From the NCBI RefSeq assembly GCF_001938985.1, contig NZ_MKIN01000020.1, forward strand, positions 310,001-374,000: a stretch of DNA of 64,000 nt, read 5' to 3'. The DNA is from Gillisella taibaishanensis. Its GTDB lineage: Bacteria; Pseudomonadota; Alphaproteobacteria; Rhizobiales; Rhizobiaceae. This document shows positions 17,022-26,260 of this stretch, piece after piece (within the stretch, counting starts at the first letter, position 1; every line of letters starts with the position of its first letter). The notes below the pieces were generated by a model. It saw only the letters and a program-made list of their open reading frames with translations, was not told the origin of the DNA and made no database searches. The translations under genes were made by a program, and so were the position numbers.

Positions 17022-18011
17022 ATGTCAGACAAATCGAGCCAGTTGGGTGAGTTCGGCTTTGCCGGCGACGATCGGGTCGTGCCTTTCCAGGTCGAGGATC
17101 TGGACGTGCGCGGCCGCGCCGTGCAGCTTGGGCCGTTGCTCAATACCATCCTTGATCGCCATGATTATCCGCCGGCAGTTGCCCGTTTGCTGGCCGAGGC
17201 GATGGCGCTGACGGTGCTGATCGGCACCTCGCTGAAATTCGAAGGCAAGTTTGTCGTTCAGACCAAGAGCGATGGCCCGGTGGATCTGCTGGTTTGCGAC
17301 TTCGCCACGCCTGAAAATGTCCGTGCTTATGCCCGCTTCGATGAAGAGCGGCTTACCCAGTCGCTCGCCGAGGGCAAATCGTCACCGACCGATCTTCTGG
17401 GCAAAGGTGTGCTCGCCTTTACCATCGACCAGGGTAACTACATGCAGCCTTATCAGGGCATCGTGCCGCTCGATGGGTCGTCGCTCGAAGATATCGCCGG
17501 TTTCTACTTCAGGCAGTCGGAACAGATCCCGACCCGGGTGCGGCTTGCCGTGGCCGAACTGTTCGACCGCGACGAGGCCGGAAAGCCGCGCCATACCTGG
17601 CGGGCCGGTGGCCTGATCGCGCAATTCCTGCCGGAAGCGCCTGAGCGTATGCATCAAGGCGATCTGCCGGGTGGCGACGGCGATGACAGCCAGTATGACC
17701 GACCCGAAGACGACAACTGGGCAGAAGCGCGCATGCTGGTCGAAACGATCGATGGCGACGAACTGACCGATCCGCAAATCGGCGCGGAACGGCTGCTGTT
17801 TCGCCTGTTCCACGAGCGTGGCGTCCGCGTGTACGAACCCCAGCCGGTCCATGACCGTTGCAGCTGCTCGCGTGATAAGATCAAGGGCGTGCTGAAGGGT
17901 TTCAGTGCCGAAGAAATCGCCGCCAGTGAAGAAGACGGCGCCGTCTCTGTTACCTGTGAGTTCTGCTCGACCACCTATCGCTACGAGGTTGACGAACTCA
18001 CTCCGGCGTAA
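17022..18011 (+). CDS. hslO: Redox-regulated chaperone Hsp33
   Basis: Cytosolic holdase that is turned on by oxidation of a zinc-bound cysteine cluster. The 329-residue protein has the Hsp33 core, with LIGTSLKFEGKFVVQ and GPVDLLVCDF-type segments, and near the C-terminus the redox switch: CSC in RCSCSRDKIKGVL and CEFC in VTCEFCSTTY, which gives the four zinc ligands. The ATG at 17022 follows CAGGAGTG; the 27 codons of open frame before it lack any homology. A heat-shock-type promoter candidate lies 230 bp upstream. It follows argF on the same strand but across a large gap. Confidence 0.95.
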   Translation: MSDKSSQLGEFGFAGDDRVVPFQVEDLDVRGRAVQLGPLLNTILDRHDYPPAVARLLAEAMALTVLIGTSLKFEGKFVVQTKSDGPVDLLVCDFATPENVRAYARFDEERLTQSLAEGKSSPTDLLGKGVLAFTIDQGNYMQPYQGIVPLDGSSLEDIAGFYFRQSEQIPTRVRLAVAELFDRDEAGKPRHTWRAGGLIAQFLPEAPERMHQGDLPGGDGDDSQYDRPEDDNWAEARMLVETIDGDELTDPQIGAERLLFRLFHERGVRVYEPQPVHDRCSCSRDKIKGVLKGFSAEEIAASEEDGAVSVTCEFCSTTYRYEVDELTPA

Positions 18012-18056
18012 GGCTTAACGGCTGCTGGAGCGTGTTGTCGGTGCGGCGGGCGCACG

Positions 18057-19331
18057 TCAGCGGATCAGGATCGCCCTGAAATCGTTGACGTTGGTGCCCG
18101 TCGGGCCTGTCATGAACAGGTCGCCCAAGGCGTTAAAAGCGCTGTAGCTGTCATGGCCGGCAAGCATATCTGCGCCATCCAACCCCAGTTGTTTTAGCCG
18201 CAGTATGCTGGTGCCATCGGCAAAGGCACCGGCATTGTTTTCTGTGCCGTCGATACCGTCTGTGTCTGCTGCGAGAATATCGACGTCATGCCCGGCAATG
18301 CCAAGCGCCGCCGCAAGAGCAAAGGCGCTGTTGCGCCCGCCACGGCCGAGAGGTCCGCCCTGGCGGATCGTAACGGTGGTTTCGCCGCCCGACAGCAGGA
18401 CCACCGGCTTTGCAAAAGGCCGGTTCTTCGAGGCGATTTCACGGGCGAGTGCGGCATGGACGGATGCGACGTCGCGGGCTTCTCCCTCCACACTGTCCGA
18501 CAGGATTGCGGCTTTGACGCCTGCCGCCTCCGCCAATCTTGCTGCCGCCTCAAGAGAGACACCGGCCGAGGCGATGACATGATGCCGATTGCGCGCGAAT
18601 GCCGGATCGTCTGGCAAGGGCGCATCGGCCGCCGGTGTTTGCAGATAGTTGAGTGCTGCCTGGGGCAAATTAAGGCCATAGCTGCTGACGATCTCTAGCG
18701 CCTGATATCGGGTTGAGCGATCCGGCACGGTCGGGCCTGAGGCGACATGGGCGGGATTGTCGCCGGGAATGTCCGACACGATCAGGCTGACGACTGGAGC
18801 CTTGGTCAGTGCCGCCAACCGGCCGCCTTTGATGGTAGACAGATGCTTGCGCACCACGTTCATAGCCGAGATCGGCGCGCCGCAGGCGAGAAGCTGGTTG
18901 TTCAACTCGATTTCGTCTTCGAGCGTCAGTCCGGAGGGAGGAGCGGGAAGCAAAGCCGAACCGCCGCCGCAGATCAATGCTATCACCAGATCCTCGGGAC
19001 CAAGCGGTGCAACCGCCTGTTTCAGCCGCGCCGAGGCCGCGAGCCCATTGGCGTCAGGCACAGGATGGGCGGCTTCGAGAAGCTCTACGCGATTGAGGGA
19101 GCAGCCATAGCCGTACCGGGTCACCACCACGCCTTCCAGCGGGCCATCCCAGAGGCACTCCAGGGCTGCGGCCATTTGGGCCGCGCCCTTTCCGGCTCCC
19201 ACCACGACAGTGCGGCCTTTCGGTCTTGCCGGTAGATGGGCGCGGATACCTTGCAGCGGATCGGCCGCCGCGACCGCAGCGGCAAACAGCGAGGCAAGAA
19301 ATGGGCGGGGAGCAAGCGACGATGAGGTCAT
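18057..19331 (-). CDS. Glycerate 2-kinase (MOFRL family)
   Basis: A 424-residue cytosolic enzyme of the DUF4147/MOFRL family, which phosphorylates glycerate to 2-phosphoglycerate; older annotations call the family hydroxypyruvate reductase TtuD. Visible family features are the N-terminal VVGAGKGAAQMA (about 41-52), ALICGGGSALLPAP, the KHLSTIKGGRLA region, VSDIPGD, and the C-terminal MOFRL domain with LSGGETTVT and DTDGIDGTENNAGA. The kinase call fits these; the reductase name is probably historical. The gene is convergent with hslO. It lies 11 bp after a DsbA-like gene and so is the distal gene of a two-gene unit. Confidence 0.88.
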   Translation of the reverse strand: MTSSSLAPRPFLASLFAAAVAAADPLQGIRAHLPARPKGRTVVVGAGKGAAQMAAALECLWDGPLEGVVVTRYGYGCSLNRVELLEAAHPVPDANGLAASARLKQAVAPLGPEDLVIALICGGGSALLPAPPSGLTLEDEIELNNQLLACGAPISAMNVVRKHLSTIKGGRLAALTKAPVVSLIVSDIPGDNPAHVASGPTVPDRSTRYQALEIVSSYGLNLPQAALNYLQTPAADAPLPDDPAFARNRHHVIASAGVSLEAAARLAEAAGVKAAILSDSVEGEARDVASVHAALAREIASKNRPFAKPVVLLSGGETTVTIRQGGPLGRGGRNSAFALAAALGIAGHDVDILAADTDGIDGTENNAGAFADGTSILRLKQLGLDGADMLAGHDSYSAFNALGDLFMTGPTGTNVNDFRAILIR

Positions 19332-19342
19332 GACCGGAAACC

Positions 19343-19942
19343 TCAGGCCGCGCGGGCTTTGGCTATGGCCTCTTTCAATGCTGCTTCATCAAGCGCACCG
19401 GGATAGAGCGTCTTACCGATCACGAAGGAGGGCGTGCCGCGGAACTTCAGCGCTTCCGCCTGCAGCCAGTTGCGGTCCAGCACCCTCGATATGGTCTTGC
19501 TGTTCTTGTTGACGGCTAATGTCACGGCAGTCATGTCGAGGCCGATGTCCTTGAACGCCTGGGCGGCCGCATCGGGCGTCATGCGACCCTTGAGATCAAG
19601 AAGGGCGTCCTGGGCTTCCCGGTAGCGGCCAAGGGCGGCGCTGGCCAGTACCGCCTGGGCAGCATAGACGGATGCCGAGCCAAAAACCGGCCAGTCCTTC
19701 ATCACCAGCCGCACATTGCCGTCATCCTTCACCACCTTGCTCACAACAGGGTGGTAGGTTTTGCAGAAGCTGCATTGGTAATCGAAATATTCGGCGATGG
19801 TCACATCGCCCTTGGGATTGCCGAGGACAGGAATGTCTTTATCGAAAAAGATGTCCTGCTGGCTGGGCTCTGCCGCTCTGGACAGGCTGGGTGCCGCAAT
19901 AGACAAGGCAGCGGCGGCAACGAGGCCTCGGCGGGTGATCAT
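19343..19942 (-). CDS. DsbA-family periplasmic thiol oxidoreductase
   Basis: A 199-residue exported thioredoxin-fold protein. It starts with a signal peptide (about 1-23) that includes TRRGLV, a possible twin-arginine motif. The active site CSFC sits in FDYQCSFCKTYHP at about residues 54-57, in the DsbA/Com1 layout, and the cis-proline loop is FRGTPSFVIG near residue 170. Such proteins oxidise or shuffle disulfides in the periplasm. The single CXXC and small size fit the Com1-like branch. The ATG at 19942 has a GAT-rich, weak ribosome site. The glycerate kinase gene starts 11 bp downstream, a functionally unrelated partner. Confidence 0.88.
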   Translation of the reverse strand: MITRRGLVAAAALSIAAPSLSRAAEPSQQDIFFDKDIPVLGNPKGDVTIAEYFDYQCSFCKTYHPVVSKVVKDDGNVRLVMKDWPVFGSASVYAAQAVLASAALGRYREAQDALLDLKGRMTPDAAAQAFKDIGLDMTAVTLAVNKNSKTISRVLDRNWLQAEALKFRGTPSFVIGKTLYPGALDEAALKEAIAKARAA

Positions 19943-20088
19943 TGGTGAAATCTTCCATCAGGCCCGCAAGTTCGCACCGAACCGGAAGGCGGTCTCTTCG
20001 TCATCTGCTGAGCAGCGCAGCCAGATTATCATGTGGCCGACGAAGCGATAGAAAAATTTATGTGTTTGATCCGATGGCTTCGATTATC

Positions 20089-20493
20089 TCAAGGGCTGAC
20101 AGGAACAGCTCCATGGCTGGTCGCCCGCAGTGTGGACCACGGCCGCTCCCGAACCAATTCAACCATCACATTGGTGTAATCGGCGGGCTTGGGAATGATC
20201 CTGTCGGCTGGGATGCCGCAGGCGACGATTTCCTGGAGGGGCGAGCCTGAAACGACGCGATAGGGAATGCCCGACCGGCATAGCCGCTCGACCACGGGCG
20301 TTATCTTGCCGTCAAGAACTTGGAAATCCAGAATGGCTGCGGTGATGCGGTTTGCTTCAAGACATAGAAGCGCGTCACTCACCGTTTCCGTTGTCACGAC
20401 ATTGGCGCCGGCATGGGCAACGCTGTCAGCCGCGTCCATCGAAATGAACGCATCGTCTTCCACAATCAAGATCGTTTCTGGCTCTGGCTTCAT
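20089..20493 (-). CDS. Single-domain response regulator (receiver only)
   Basis: A 134-residue CheY-like protein: acidic pair in VEDDAF (12-14), phosphoacceptor D56 in ILDFQVLDG, and conserved Lys in IIPKPADY. It has no output domain, so it must act by protein contact or as a phosphate sink. The core pattern with F after the phosphoacceptor Asp and KPxxY is common in rhizobial lone receivers, including those of the general-stress and HWE-kinase type. No kinase gene is next to it. GGAGACG precedes the ATG at 20493. Confidence 0.88.
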   Translation of the reverse strand: MKPEPETILIVEDDAFISMDAADSVAHAGANVVTTETVSDALLCLEANRITAAILDFQVLDGKITPVVERLCRSGIPYRVVSGSPLQEIVACGIPADRIIPKPADYTNVMVELVRERPWSTLRATSHGAVPVSP

Positions 20494-20673
20494 GACATCG
20501 TCTCCTTGTCTGAGCGGCTAACGCGCCACGTCGACCTTTGTTCAACTTTGGGCCAAAAACAGTATTTCATGCTTAACGAAAGGTTAAAATCCATCGATAT
20601 TTGCACCTGCACGCCCAGATTTCATGTTGTCCTCCTTTTTTACTAGGGTCTGTTTAAGGTAAGTCCTCGCATT

Positions 20674-21456
20674 TTATCGAATGAGGCTTTGTGCGCCATC
20701 GATCCAAACGGGGGTACCGGTGATATGGCGTGCCGCATCACTGGCCAAAAAGCCGATCACAGCGGCGACTTCCTGGGCCGTGCCGGGTGTGCCGCCGGTA
20801 AGTGGGATCTGCTGGCGCTGCGGTGGCTGCACAATATCGAGCCTATCGAGGTCGCGTGTGCTGGTGTTGTCGTCGATCTCAGTATCGATCGCGCCGGGGC
20901 ACACAGCGTTGATGCGGATGCGATCCTGCCCCAGTTCCACGGCGAGCTGCTGCACCATGGCCAATTGCCCGGCCTTGGTGGCGCTGTAGGCGGTGGCGCC
21001 CGCCGTTGTGAAGGTGCGCGTACCGTTGATGGACGAGACGACGATAATGCTGCCGCCGCCGTTGCGGCGCAGATGCGGCACGGTTAAATGGAGCGTCAGG
21101 TAGGTTCCCCTGAGGTTGATCGCCATCGTCCGGTCCCATTCGTCCGGCTGCAGAGCGTCGATCGGTGCCCAGACACCGTTGACGCCAGCGTTGGCCACGA
21201 CGATGTCCAACCTGTTCTTCCAGGTGAGCAGCATCTCAACGGCGGCTTGCATGGAGGCATGGTCAGCGATGTCAGCCACCAGCACCAGCGTCTCGCCGCC
21301 GTTGCTGCTGATCTCCCCGGCAACCTTATCCAGCTCATCCTTTGTGCGCCCAAGCAGTGCTACCGCGCATCCGTCCTCTGCCAACTTCAGGGCTGTCGCT
21401 CGGCCAATGCCTGAGCCGGCGCCGGTGATAAGCGCCACGCTTCTATCCTTGCCCAT
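20674..21456 (-). CDS. Short-chain dehydrogenase/reductase
   Basis: A 260-residue classical SDR oxidoreductase. NAD(P)-binding TGAGSGIG at 11-18, NAG motif (VANAGVNG) near 90, catalytic Ser in VVSSINGTR, and YSATK with Tyr/Lys near 157-161. PGAIDTEI follows as usual. The substrate cannot be predicted; the FabG/glucose dehydrogenase group is closest in pattern. Arg at the end of beta-2 (LLGRTKDE) suggests NADP preference. It is divergent from glgX with 204 bp between them, and GGAGGCC gives a strong ribosome site. Confidence 0.9.
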   Translation of the reverse strand: MGKDRSVALITGAGSGIGRATALKLAEDGCAVALLGRTKDELDKVAGEISSNGGETLVLVADIADHASMQAAVEMLLTWKNRLDIVVANAGVNGVWAPIDALQPDEWDRTMAINLRGTYLTLHLTVPHLRRNGGGSIIVVSSINGTRTFTTAGATAYSATKAGQLAMVQQLAVELGQDRIRINAVCPGAIDTEIDDNTSTRDLDRLDIVQPPQRQQIPLTGGTPGTAQEVAAVIGFLASDAARHITGTPVWIDGAQSLIR

Positions 21457-21660
21457 AAGGCCTCCTTCAGATGTGAAAGAAAAATCGCCCGCACGATTGA
21501 GGAGATCTGCGCGGGCCCACGGGCACGAACAGTTGCACGGTTAAAAAGTTCCGTCGTTTGTGAAAGGAACAAAGCAATCCCGGAGGAATTACTGGTGCGA
21601 CCTTAGCCCTACTTTAAGGGGCAGGCTGGCCATGGGGTCGGCCGGAAAGACGAGAGCACA

Positions 21661-23745
21661 ATGGATATGATCAAGACCAGTTTCGACATCCTTCCGGGCG
21701 AATGGGAGCGATTGGGCGCTCGCTATACCGGCGAGGGTGTCAATTTCGCTCTGTTTTCCGCCCATGCCGCCAGGGTCGAACTATGTCTTTACGATTCGTC
21801 TGGCACCCACGAAATCGCCAGGATGGACCTGCCAGAATATACCAATGAGATCTGGCATGGCTTCGTTCCCGGGCTAAAGCCGGGAGCTCTTTACGGCTAC
21901 CGTGTTCACGGGCCGTTCGAGCCGGAGAATGGTCATCGGTTCAATCATAACAAGTTGTTGCTCGACCCTTACGCCCGCGAACTGGTCGGCGACATCAAGT
22001 GGTCGCCCAACGTCTTCGGTTATCATTTCGACGATCCGGACAAGGATCTGTCTTTCAACGATCTCGACAGCGCCGCGTTTATGCCGAAATGCCGGGTTGT
22101 CGATCCCAACGAGGCCGATTGGGGCGGTGACCGCCGACCAGGTATCAGCTGGGCCGATACGATCGTCTATGAGACCCATGTCAAAGGCTTCACCCAGCTC
22201 AATCCCGCCATTCCCGAAAACCTGCGCGGCACCTTCGAAGGTCTCGGCCACAAGGCCGCTGTCGATTATATTAAAAGCCTCGGCATCACCTCGGTCGAGT
22301 TGCTGCCGATCCATGCCTTCCCCGATGACGGTCCACTTCTCGACAAGGGTCTGAAGAACTATTGGGGCTACAACACGATCGGCTTCTTCTCGCCGGCGCA
22401 CCGCTACTACGGTCCAAAGGGCGTTCAGGGCTTCCGCGATATGGTGCGCGCCTTCCACGATGGCGGTATCGAAGTCATTCTCGACGTTGTCTATAACCAC
22501 ACGGCTGAAGGCAACGAACTCGGCTCGACGCTGTCGTTCAAGGGCATCGATAATTTCTCCTATTATCGCACGCTGCCGGACAATCACCGCTACTATATCA
22601 ACGACACCGGCACCGGTAATACGGTCAACACCTCCCATCCGCGCGTGCTGCAGATGGTGATGGACTCACTGCGCTATTGGAGCGAGGACATGCATGTCGA
22701 CGGCTTCCGCTTCGATCTCGGCACCATCCTTGGCCGCGAGCCTGAAGGCTTCGACCAGCGTGGCGGCTTTTTCGATGCGGTTACGCAGGACCCGACACTT
22801 GCCGGCGTTAAGCTGATCGGCGAGCCCTGGGATATCGGGCCGGGCGGCTATCAGGTTGGCAGCTTTCCGCCAGGCTGGGCCGAGTGGAACGACAAATACC
22901 GCGACAGCTGCCGCGAATTCTGGCTGAACGGCGACAATTGTGCGCCCGACTTTGCGGCTCGCCTTCTCGGCTCCGGTGATCTCTACGATCAGCGCGGTCG
23001 CCGCCCTTGGGCTAGCGTCAACTTCATCACCGCCCATGATGGTTTCACGCTGAATGATGTCGTGTCCTATGACAGCAAGCACAACGAGGACAATGGCGAG
23101 GACAATAACGACGGTCACAACGACAATCGCAGCCATAACTATGGCCACGAAGGCCCGACCGACGACGAGGGCATCAACGCAGTGCGCGAGCGCCAGAAGC
23201 GCAATTTTCTCGCTACGCTCCTGTTTTCCCACGGAACACCGATGATTCTCGCTGGCGATGAATTCGGTCGCTCGCAGATGGGTAATAATAACGGTTACTG
23301 CCAGGACAGCGAAATCAGCTGGGTCCACTGGGAAAACCTCCCTGACAGCGCCGATGAATTGCGTGAGTTTACCCGCCGGGTGATTGCACTGCGTAAACAG
23401 CAGCCGCTGCTGCGCCGTGAAAACTGGCGCGATGGCCTTGTGATTGATTGGTACAGCGTCAGCGGTGGACGGCAAACCCCTGAAGCATGGGAAAATAACA
23501 ATGCCCTCATTGCCCGTATTCACCGGGATGATCTGCAAGCTGAGGAAGGCATCTGGTCGGATATCATGATGCTGTTCAATCCGGCTGATGAAGAAACGAC
23601 TTTCACCATCCCCAAGGAAAGCGGCGGTGAGCGAATTTTGGAGCTGATCACCGGCGATCCTGACCGCCAGGGCGAAAAGGTCAGGCAAGGCGAAAGCTTC
23701 AAGCTGTTACCGAGAAGCATGGCGCTGCTGAGGTCGCTAGCATAA
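21661..23745 (+). CDS. glgX: Glycogen debranching enzyme GlgX
   Basis: Cytosolic GH13 isoamylase-type enzyme that cleaves alpha-1,6 branches of phosphorylase-trimmed glycogen. The 694-residue protein has an N-terminal carbohydrate-binding module (about 12-110) with the RYTGEGVNFALFSAHA start, then the catalytic barrel with nucleophile D352 (DGFRFDLG), acid/base E388 (LIGEPWD) and D460 (ITAHDGFTL), and the long Asn/Asp-rich loop HNEDNGEDNNDGHNDN typical of GlgX. It stands apart from other glycogen genes in this window. The ATG at 21661 or the next at 21667 may be used; both have a weak GAGAG site. Confidence 0.94.
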   Translation: MDMIKTSFDILPGEWERLGARYTGEGVNFALFSAHAARVELCLYDSSGTHEIARMDLPEYTNEIWHGFVPGLKPGALYGYRVHGPFEPENGHRFNHNKLLLDPYARELVGDIKWSPNVFGYHFDDPDKDLSFNDLDSAAFMPKCRVVDPNEADWGGDRRPGISWADTIVYETHVKGFTQLNPAIPENLRGTFEGLGHKAAVDYIKSLGITSVELLPIHAFPDDGPLLDKGLKNYWGYNTIGFFSPAHRYYGPKGVQGFRDMVRAFHDGGIEVILDVVYNHTAEGNELGSTLSFKGIDNFSYYRTLPDNHRYYINDTGTGNTVNTSHPRVLQMVMDSLRYWSEDMHVDGFRFDLGTILGREPEGFDQRGGFFDAVTQDPTLAGVKLIGEPWDIGPGGYQVGSFPPGWAEWNDKYRDSCREFWLNGDNCAPDFAARLLGSGDLYDQRGRRPWASVNFITAHDGFTLNDVVSYDSKHNEDNGEDNNDGHNDNRSHNYGHEGPTDDEGINAVRERQKRNFLATLLFSHGTPMILAGDEFGRSQMGNNNGYCQDSEISWVHWENLPDSADELREFTRRVIALRKQQPLLRRENWRDGLVIDWYSVSGGRQTPEAWENNNALIARIHRDDLQAEEGIWSDIMMLFNPADEETTFTIPKESGGERILELITGDPDRQGEKVRQGESFKLLPRSMALLRSLA

Positions 23746-23844
23746 GGCAAGTGGAAAAGCCGGTGTCGCCGATGATGGCGCGCCGGTTTCACGCCTGTCG
23801 AGTCGGCTAACCGCCTTTAACTGCCTCCAAGATAAAAACGACAA

Positions 23845-23880
23845 ACACAAAAGCCCGGGAAAAATCCCGGGCTTTTGTGT
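23845..23880. terminator. Bidirectional terminator between glgX and the BON gene
   Basis: A perfect 16-bp stem, ACACAAAAGCCCGGGA paired with its complement around AAAA. The A-tract in one arm and T-tract in the other allow function for both convergent genes. Confidence 0.9.
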
Positions 23881-23897
23881 GATATCTCTTGGCGGCC

Positions 23898-24179
23898 TTA
23901 ATGCAGGGTGCGGTTGACGATCTCGAGATCGACAGAGACCTTGTAGACGCCGGGAACGGAGAGGGCGACTTCGACGGCGCGGTCAACTTCAGCTTCCGTC
24001 AGCACGCTCCCCATCAGGCAAATTTCGTCACCAATCGAGGTGACCTCGACTTCAGTCGCGTCGATTCCGTCGGATTCCGCCAGCAATGCGGCAACGGCGA
24101 CTTCAAGCTCGGCCTGTGCCGGATTTTCTTCGATGATTTCAGGCGTCTCACCGAAGGTTTTGGCAGGTTTGAAAACCAT
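23898..24179 (-). CDS. Small BON-domain protein
   Basis: A 93-residue protein with no signal peptide or membrane segment. Residues about 25-90 form one BON domain (alpha-beta-beta-alpha-beta pattern with the GLY-type turn MGSVLTEAEVDRAVEVALSV in pieces, then VPGVYKVSVDLEI). BON domains bind membranes, peptidoglycan or other ligands; without an export signal this one would act in the cytoplasm. The N-terminal 25 residues are Glu/Pro-rich and probably flexible. GGAGAGTGTC precedes the ATG at 24179. Exact role unknown. Confidence 0.8.
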   Translation of the reverse strand: MVFKPAKTFGETPEIIEENPAQAELEVAVAALLAESDGIDATEVEVTSIGDEICLMGSVLTEAEVDRAVEVALSVPGVYKVSVDLEIVNRTLH

Positions 24180-24317
24180 GACACTCTCCTTTGTCTCGAA
24201 CCTCGATCTTTCAACGCACGACAGCGGCCTTGGTTCAATCCGATATGGATCTGCAGGTGGTCTTCAAAAAAATCGACCAGGAGTTGCGGCGGGAATCGCT
24301 TTTCTGCAAAGTCATAA

Positions 24318-24333
24318 TTGACGTTTACGTCAA
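24318..24333 (+). promoter_or_regulatory. Palindrome overlapping the fadD promoter
   Basis: Perfect arms TTGACGT and ACGTCAA separated by TT. The left arm gives a TTGACG -35, and TATAGC follows at 16 bp as a possible -10. A repressor bound here would block the promoter. A second candidate -10 (TATAAT, 24379-24384) lies further down. Compare 2341-2362. Confidence 0.55.
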
Positions 24334-24465
24334 GGTTATTATAGCTTTGCTCTTGCGCTCTCCTGCTACGCCGCACCATATAATTGGACCGGGAGAGAGA
24401 ATGAGAAAACGGACCGTTGCAGCCTTGAGGAGGGCGGGCGGAACCGATGAGCAAGGGAGTGAGGA

Positions 24466-26166
24466 ATGACTACGCTGTCAGCGCCTGAAAGCGATTTCGC
24501 GTCTCGACGCATCTGGCTTGAATCCTATGCGGCCTCGGTGCCCGCAACCTTGCCGCCACTCGATCACGAGACGCTGCCTGAACTGTTCGATGACAGCTGC
24601 TCGCGCTATGCGGATCGCAAGGCCTTTACCAGTATGGGTCGCTCCCTGACATTTCATGAACTGGGGGAGCAGGCGACGAAGATCGCCGCTTGGCTACAGG
24701 CGGAAGGTTTCAACAAGGGCGACCGGATCGCCGTGATGATGCCCAATATCCTGCAGAACCCGATCATCGTCTTCGGTATCGTCAAGGCCGGCATGATCGT
24801 CGTCAACGTCAATCCGCTCTACACGCCGCGCGAGCTGACGCATCAGCTGAAGGATTCGGGCGCAGTCGGGATTTTTGTACTCGAGAATTTCGCCCACACG
24901 GTGCAGGCAGTGCTGGACAAGGTGGCGCTGCGGCGGGTGGTCGTGACCAGTATGGGGGACATGCTCGGGCTGAAAGGTCACCTGGTGAATTTTATCGTTC
25001 GCAAGGTCAAGAAACTCGTACCGGCCTGGTCCATTCCCCATGCCCGGAGCTACGTGAGTGTGCTTGCCGATGGCGGTAAAGTCAGTTTCCGGCCAGAGGC
25101 GTTGACACGCGGCGATATCGCTTTTCTGCAATATACCGGCGGCACGACGGGTGTGTCCAAGGGCGCGGTTCTGACCCATGGCAATCTTATTGCCAATACG
25201 ATGCAGATGTCCTTCTGGCTCGGCTCGGCTTTTGACAATCGTCCACGGCCGGACCCGTTGCTGTTTGTCTGCGCTCTGCCGCTGTACCATATCTTCGCGC
25301 TGACCGTGAACGCGCTGATGGGTATCGCCTGCGGCGGTCATAACGTGCTGATCGCCAATCCACGCGACATTCCGGGTTTTGCCAAGGAGCTGTCGCGCTA
25401 CGATTTCAACATCATCATCGGCCTCAATACGCTTTTTAACGCGTTGATGAACAATGAGGCCTTCCGCAAGCTCGATTTTTCCCACCTGCAATTGACCTTT
25501 GGTGGCGGCATGTCGGTGCAGAGGCCGGTTGCCGAACGCTGGCAGCAGATCACCGGCTGCCCGATCATCGAGGGCTACGGCCTGTCGGAAACCTCCCCGG
25601 TGGCGACGGCCAATCCGATGAATGCCGCAGAGTTCAGCGGCTGTATCGGTATGCCGATTTCCTCTACGGATGTGGATATCCGAGATGAGGAAGGTCGCAG
25701 CATGCCGCTGGGCGAGGTCGGCGAGATCTGCATCCGCGGACCGCAGGTCATGGCCGGCTACTGGCAGCGTCCGGAAGAAACCGCACGCGTCATGACGCCG
25801 GACGGCTTCTTCCGGACCGGTGACGTGGGCTTTATGGACGCGCGGGGCTTTACCAAGATCGTCGACCGCAAGAAGGATATGATCCTGGTCTCGGGCTTCA
25901 ATGTCTATCCAAACGAGATCGAGGAAGTCGCGGTCATGCATCCTGGCATCCATGAGGCAGCAGCCATAGGCGTGCCGGACCCGCATTCGGGCGAAGCGGT
26001 CAAACTCTTTGTGGTGCGTAAGGACGAGACGTTGACGGAGCAGCAGGTGAAGGATCATTGCGCGGCTAATTTGACCAATTACAAGCGCCCGCGCCACGTT
26101 GCTTTCATCGATGAATTGCCCAAATCCAATGTCGGAAAAATCCTGCGCAAGGATTTGCGACCATGA
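24466..26166 (+). CDS. fadD: Long-chain fatty acid--CoA ligase
   Basis: AMP-forming acyl-CoA synthetase that activates fatty acids for beta-oxidation at the inner face of the membrane. The 566-residue protein has the ATP/AMP loop [18 protein letters not shown] (around 222-239), the acyl-adenylate motif GYGLSETSP near 367, the hinge RTGDVGFMD, and [20 protein letters not shown]. The [11 protein letters not shown] end contains the catalytic Lys. All are intact, and length matches FadD. The ATG at 24466 follows GTGAGGA. The upstream palindrome suggests fatty-acid or CoA-metabolite control. It is followed by pgi, an unrelated pathway. Confidence 0.93.
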   Translation: MTTLSAPESDFASRRIWLESYAASVPATLPPLDHETLPELFDDSCSRYADRKAFTSMGRSLTFHELGEQATKIAAWLQAEGFNKGDRIAVMMPNILQNPIIVFGIVKAGMIVVNVNPLYTPRELTHQLKDSGAVGIFVLENFAHTVQAVLDKVALRRVVVTSMGDMLGLKGHLVNFIVRKVKKLVPAWSIPHARSYVSVLADGGKVSFRPEALTRGDIAFLQYTGGTTGVSKGAVLTHGNLIANTMQMSFWLGSAFDNRPRPDPLLFVCALPLYHIFALTVNALMGIACGGHNVLIANPRDIPGFAKELSRYDFNIIIGLNTLFNALMNNEAFRKLDFSHLQLTFGGGMSVQRPVAERWQQITGCPIIEGYGLSETSPVATANPMNAAEFSGCIGMPISSTDVDIRDEEGRSMPLGEVGEICIRGPQVMAGYWQRPEETARVMTPDGFFRTGDVGFMDARGFTKIVDRKKDMILVSGFNVYPNEIEEVAVMHPGIHEAAAIGVPDPHSGEAVKLFVVRKDETLTEQQVKDHCAANLTNYKRPRHVAFIDELPKSNVGKILRKDLRP

Positions 26167-26260
26167 CCAAGGGGTGAGGTCGCGATTTTTCTATCAAAGC
26201 GATTTGGAATTTCAACTTTATGCGCTAGTTTCCCGTCCGTCATTGGATTGGAGTATGCTC

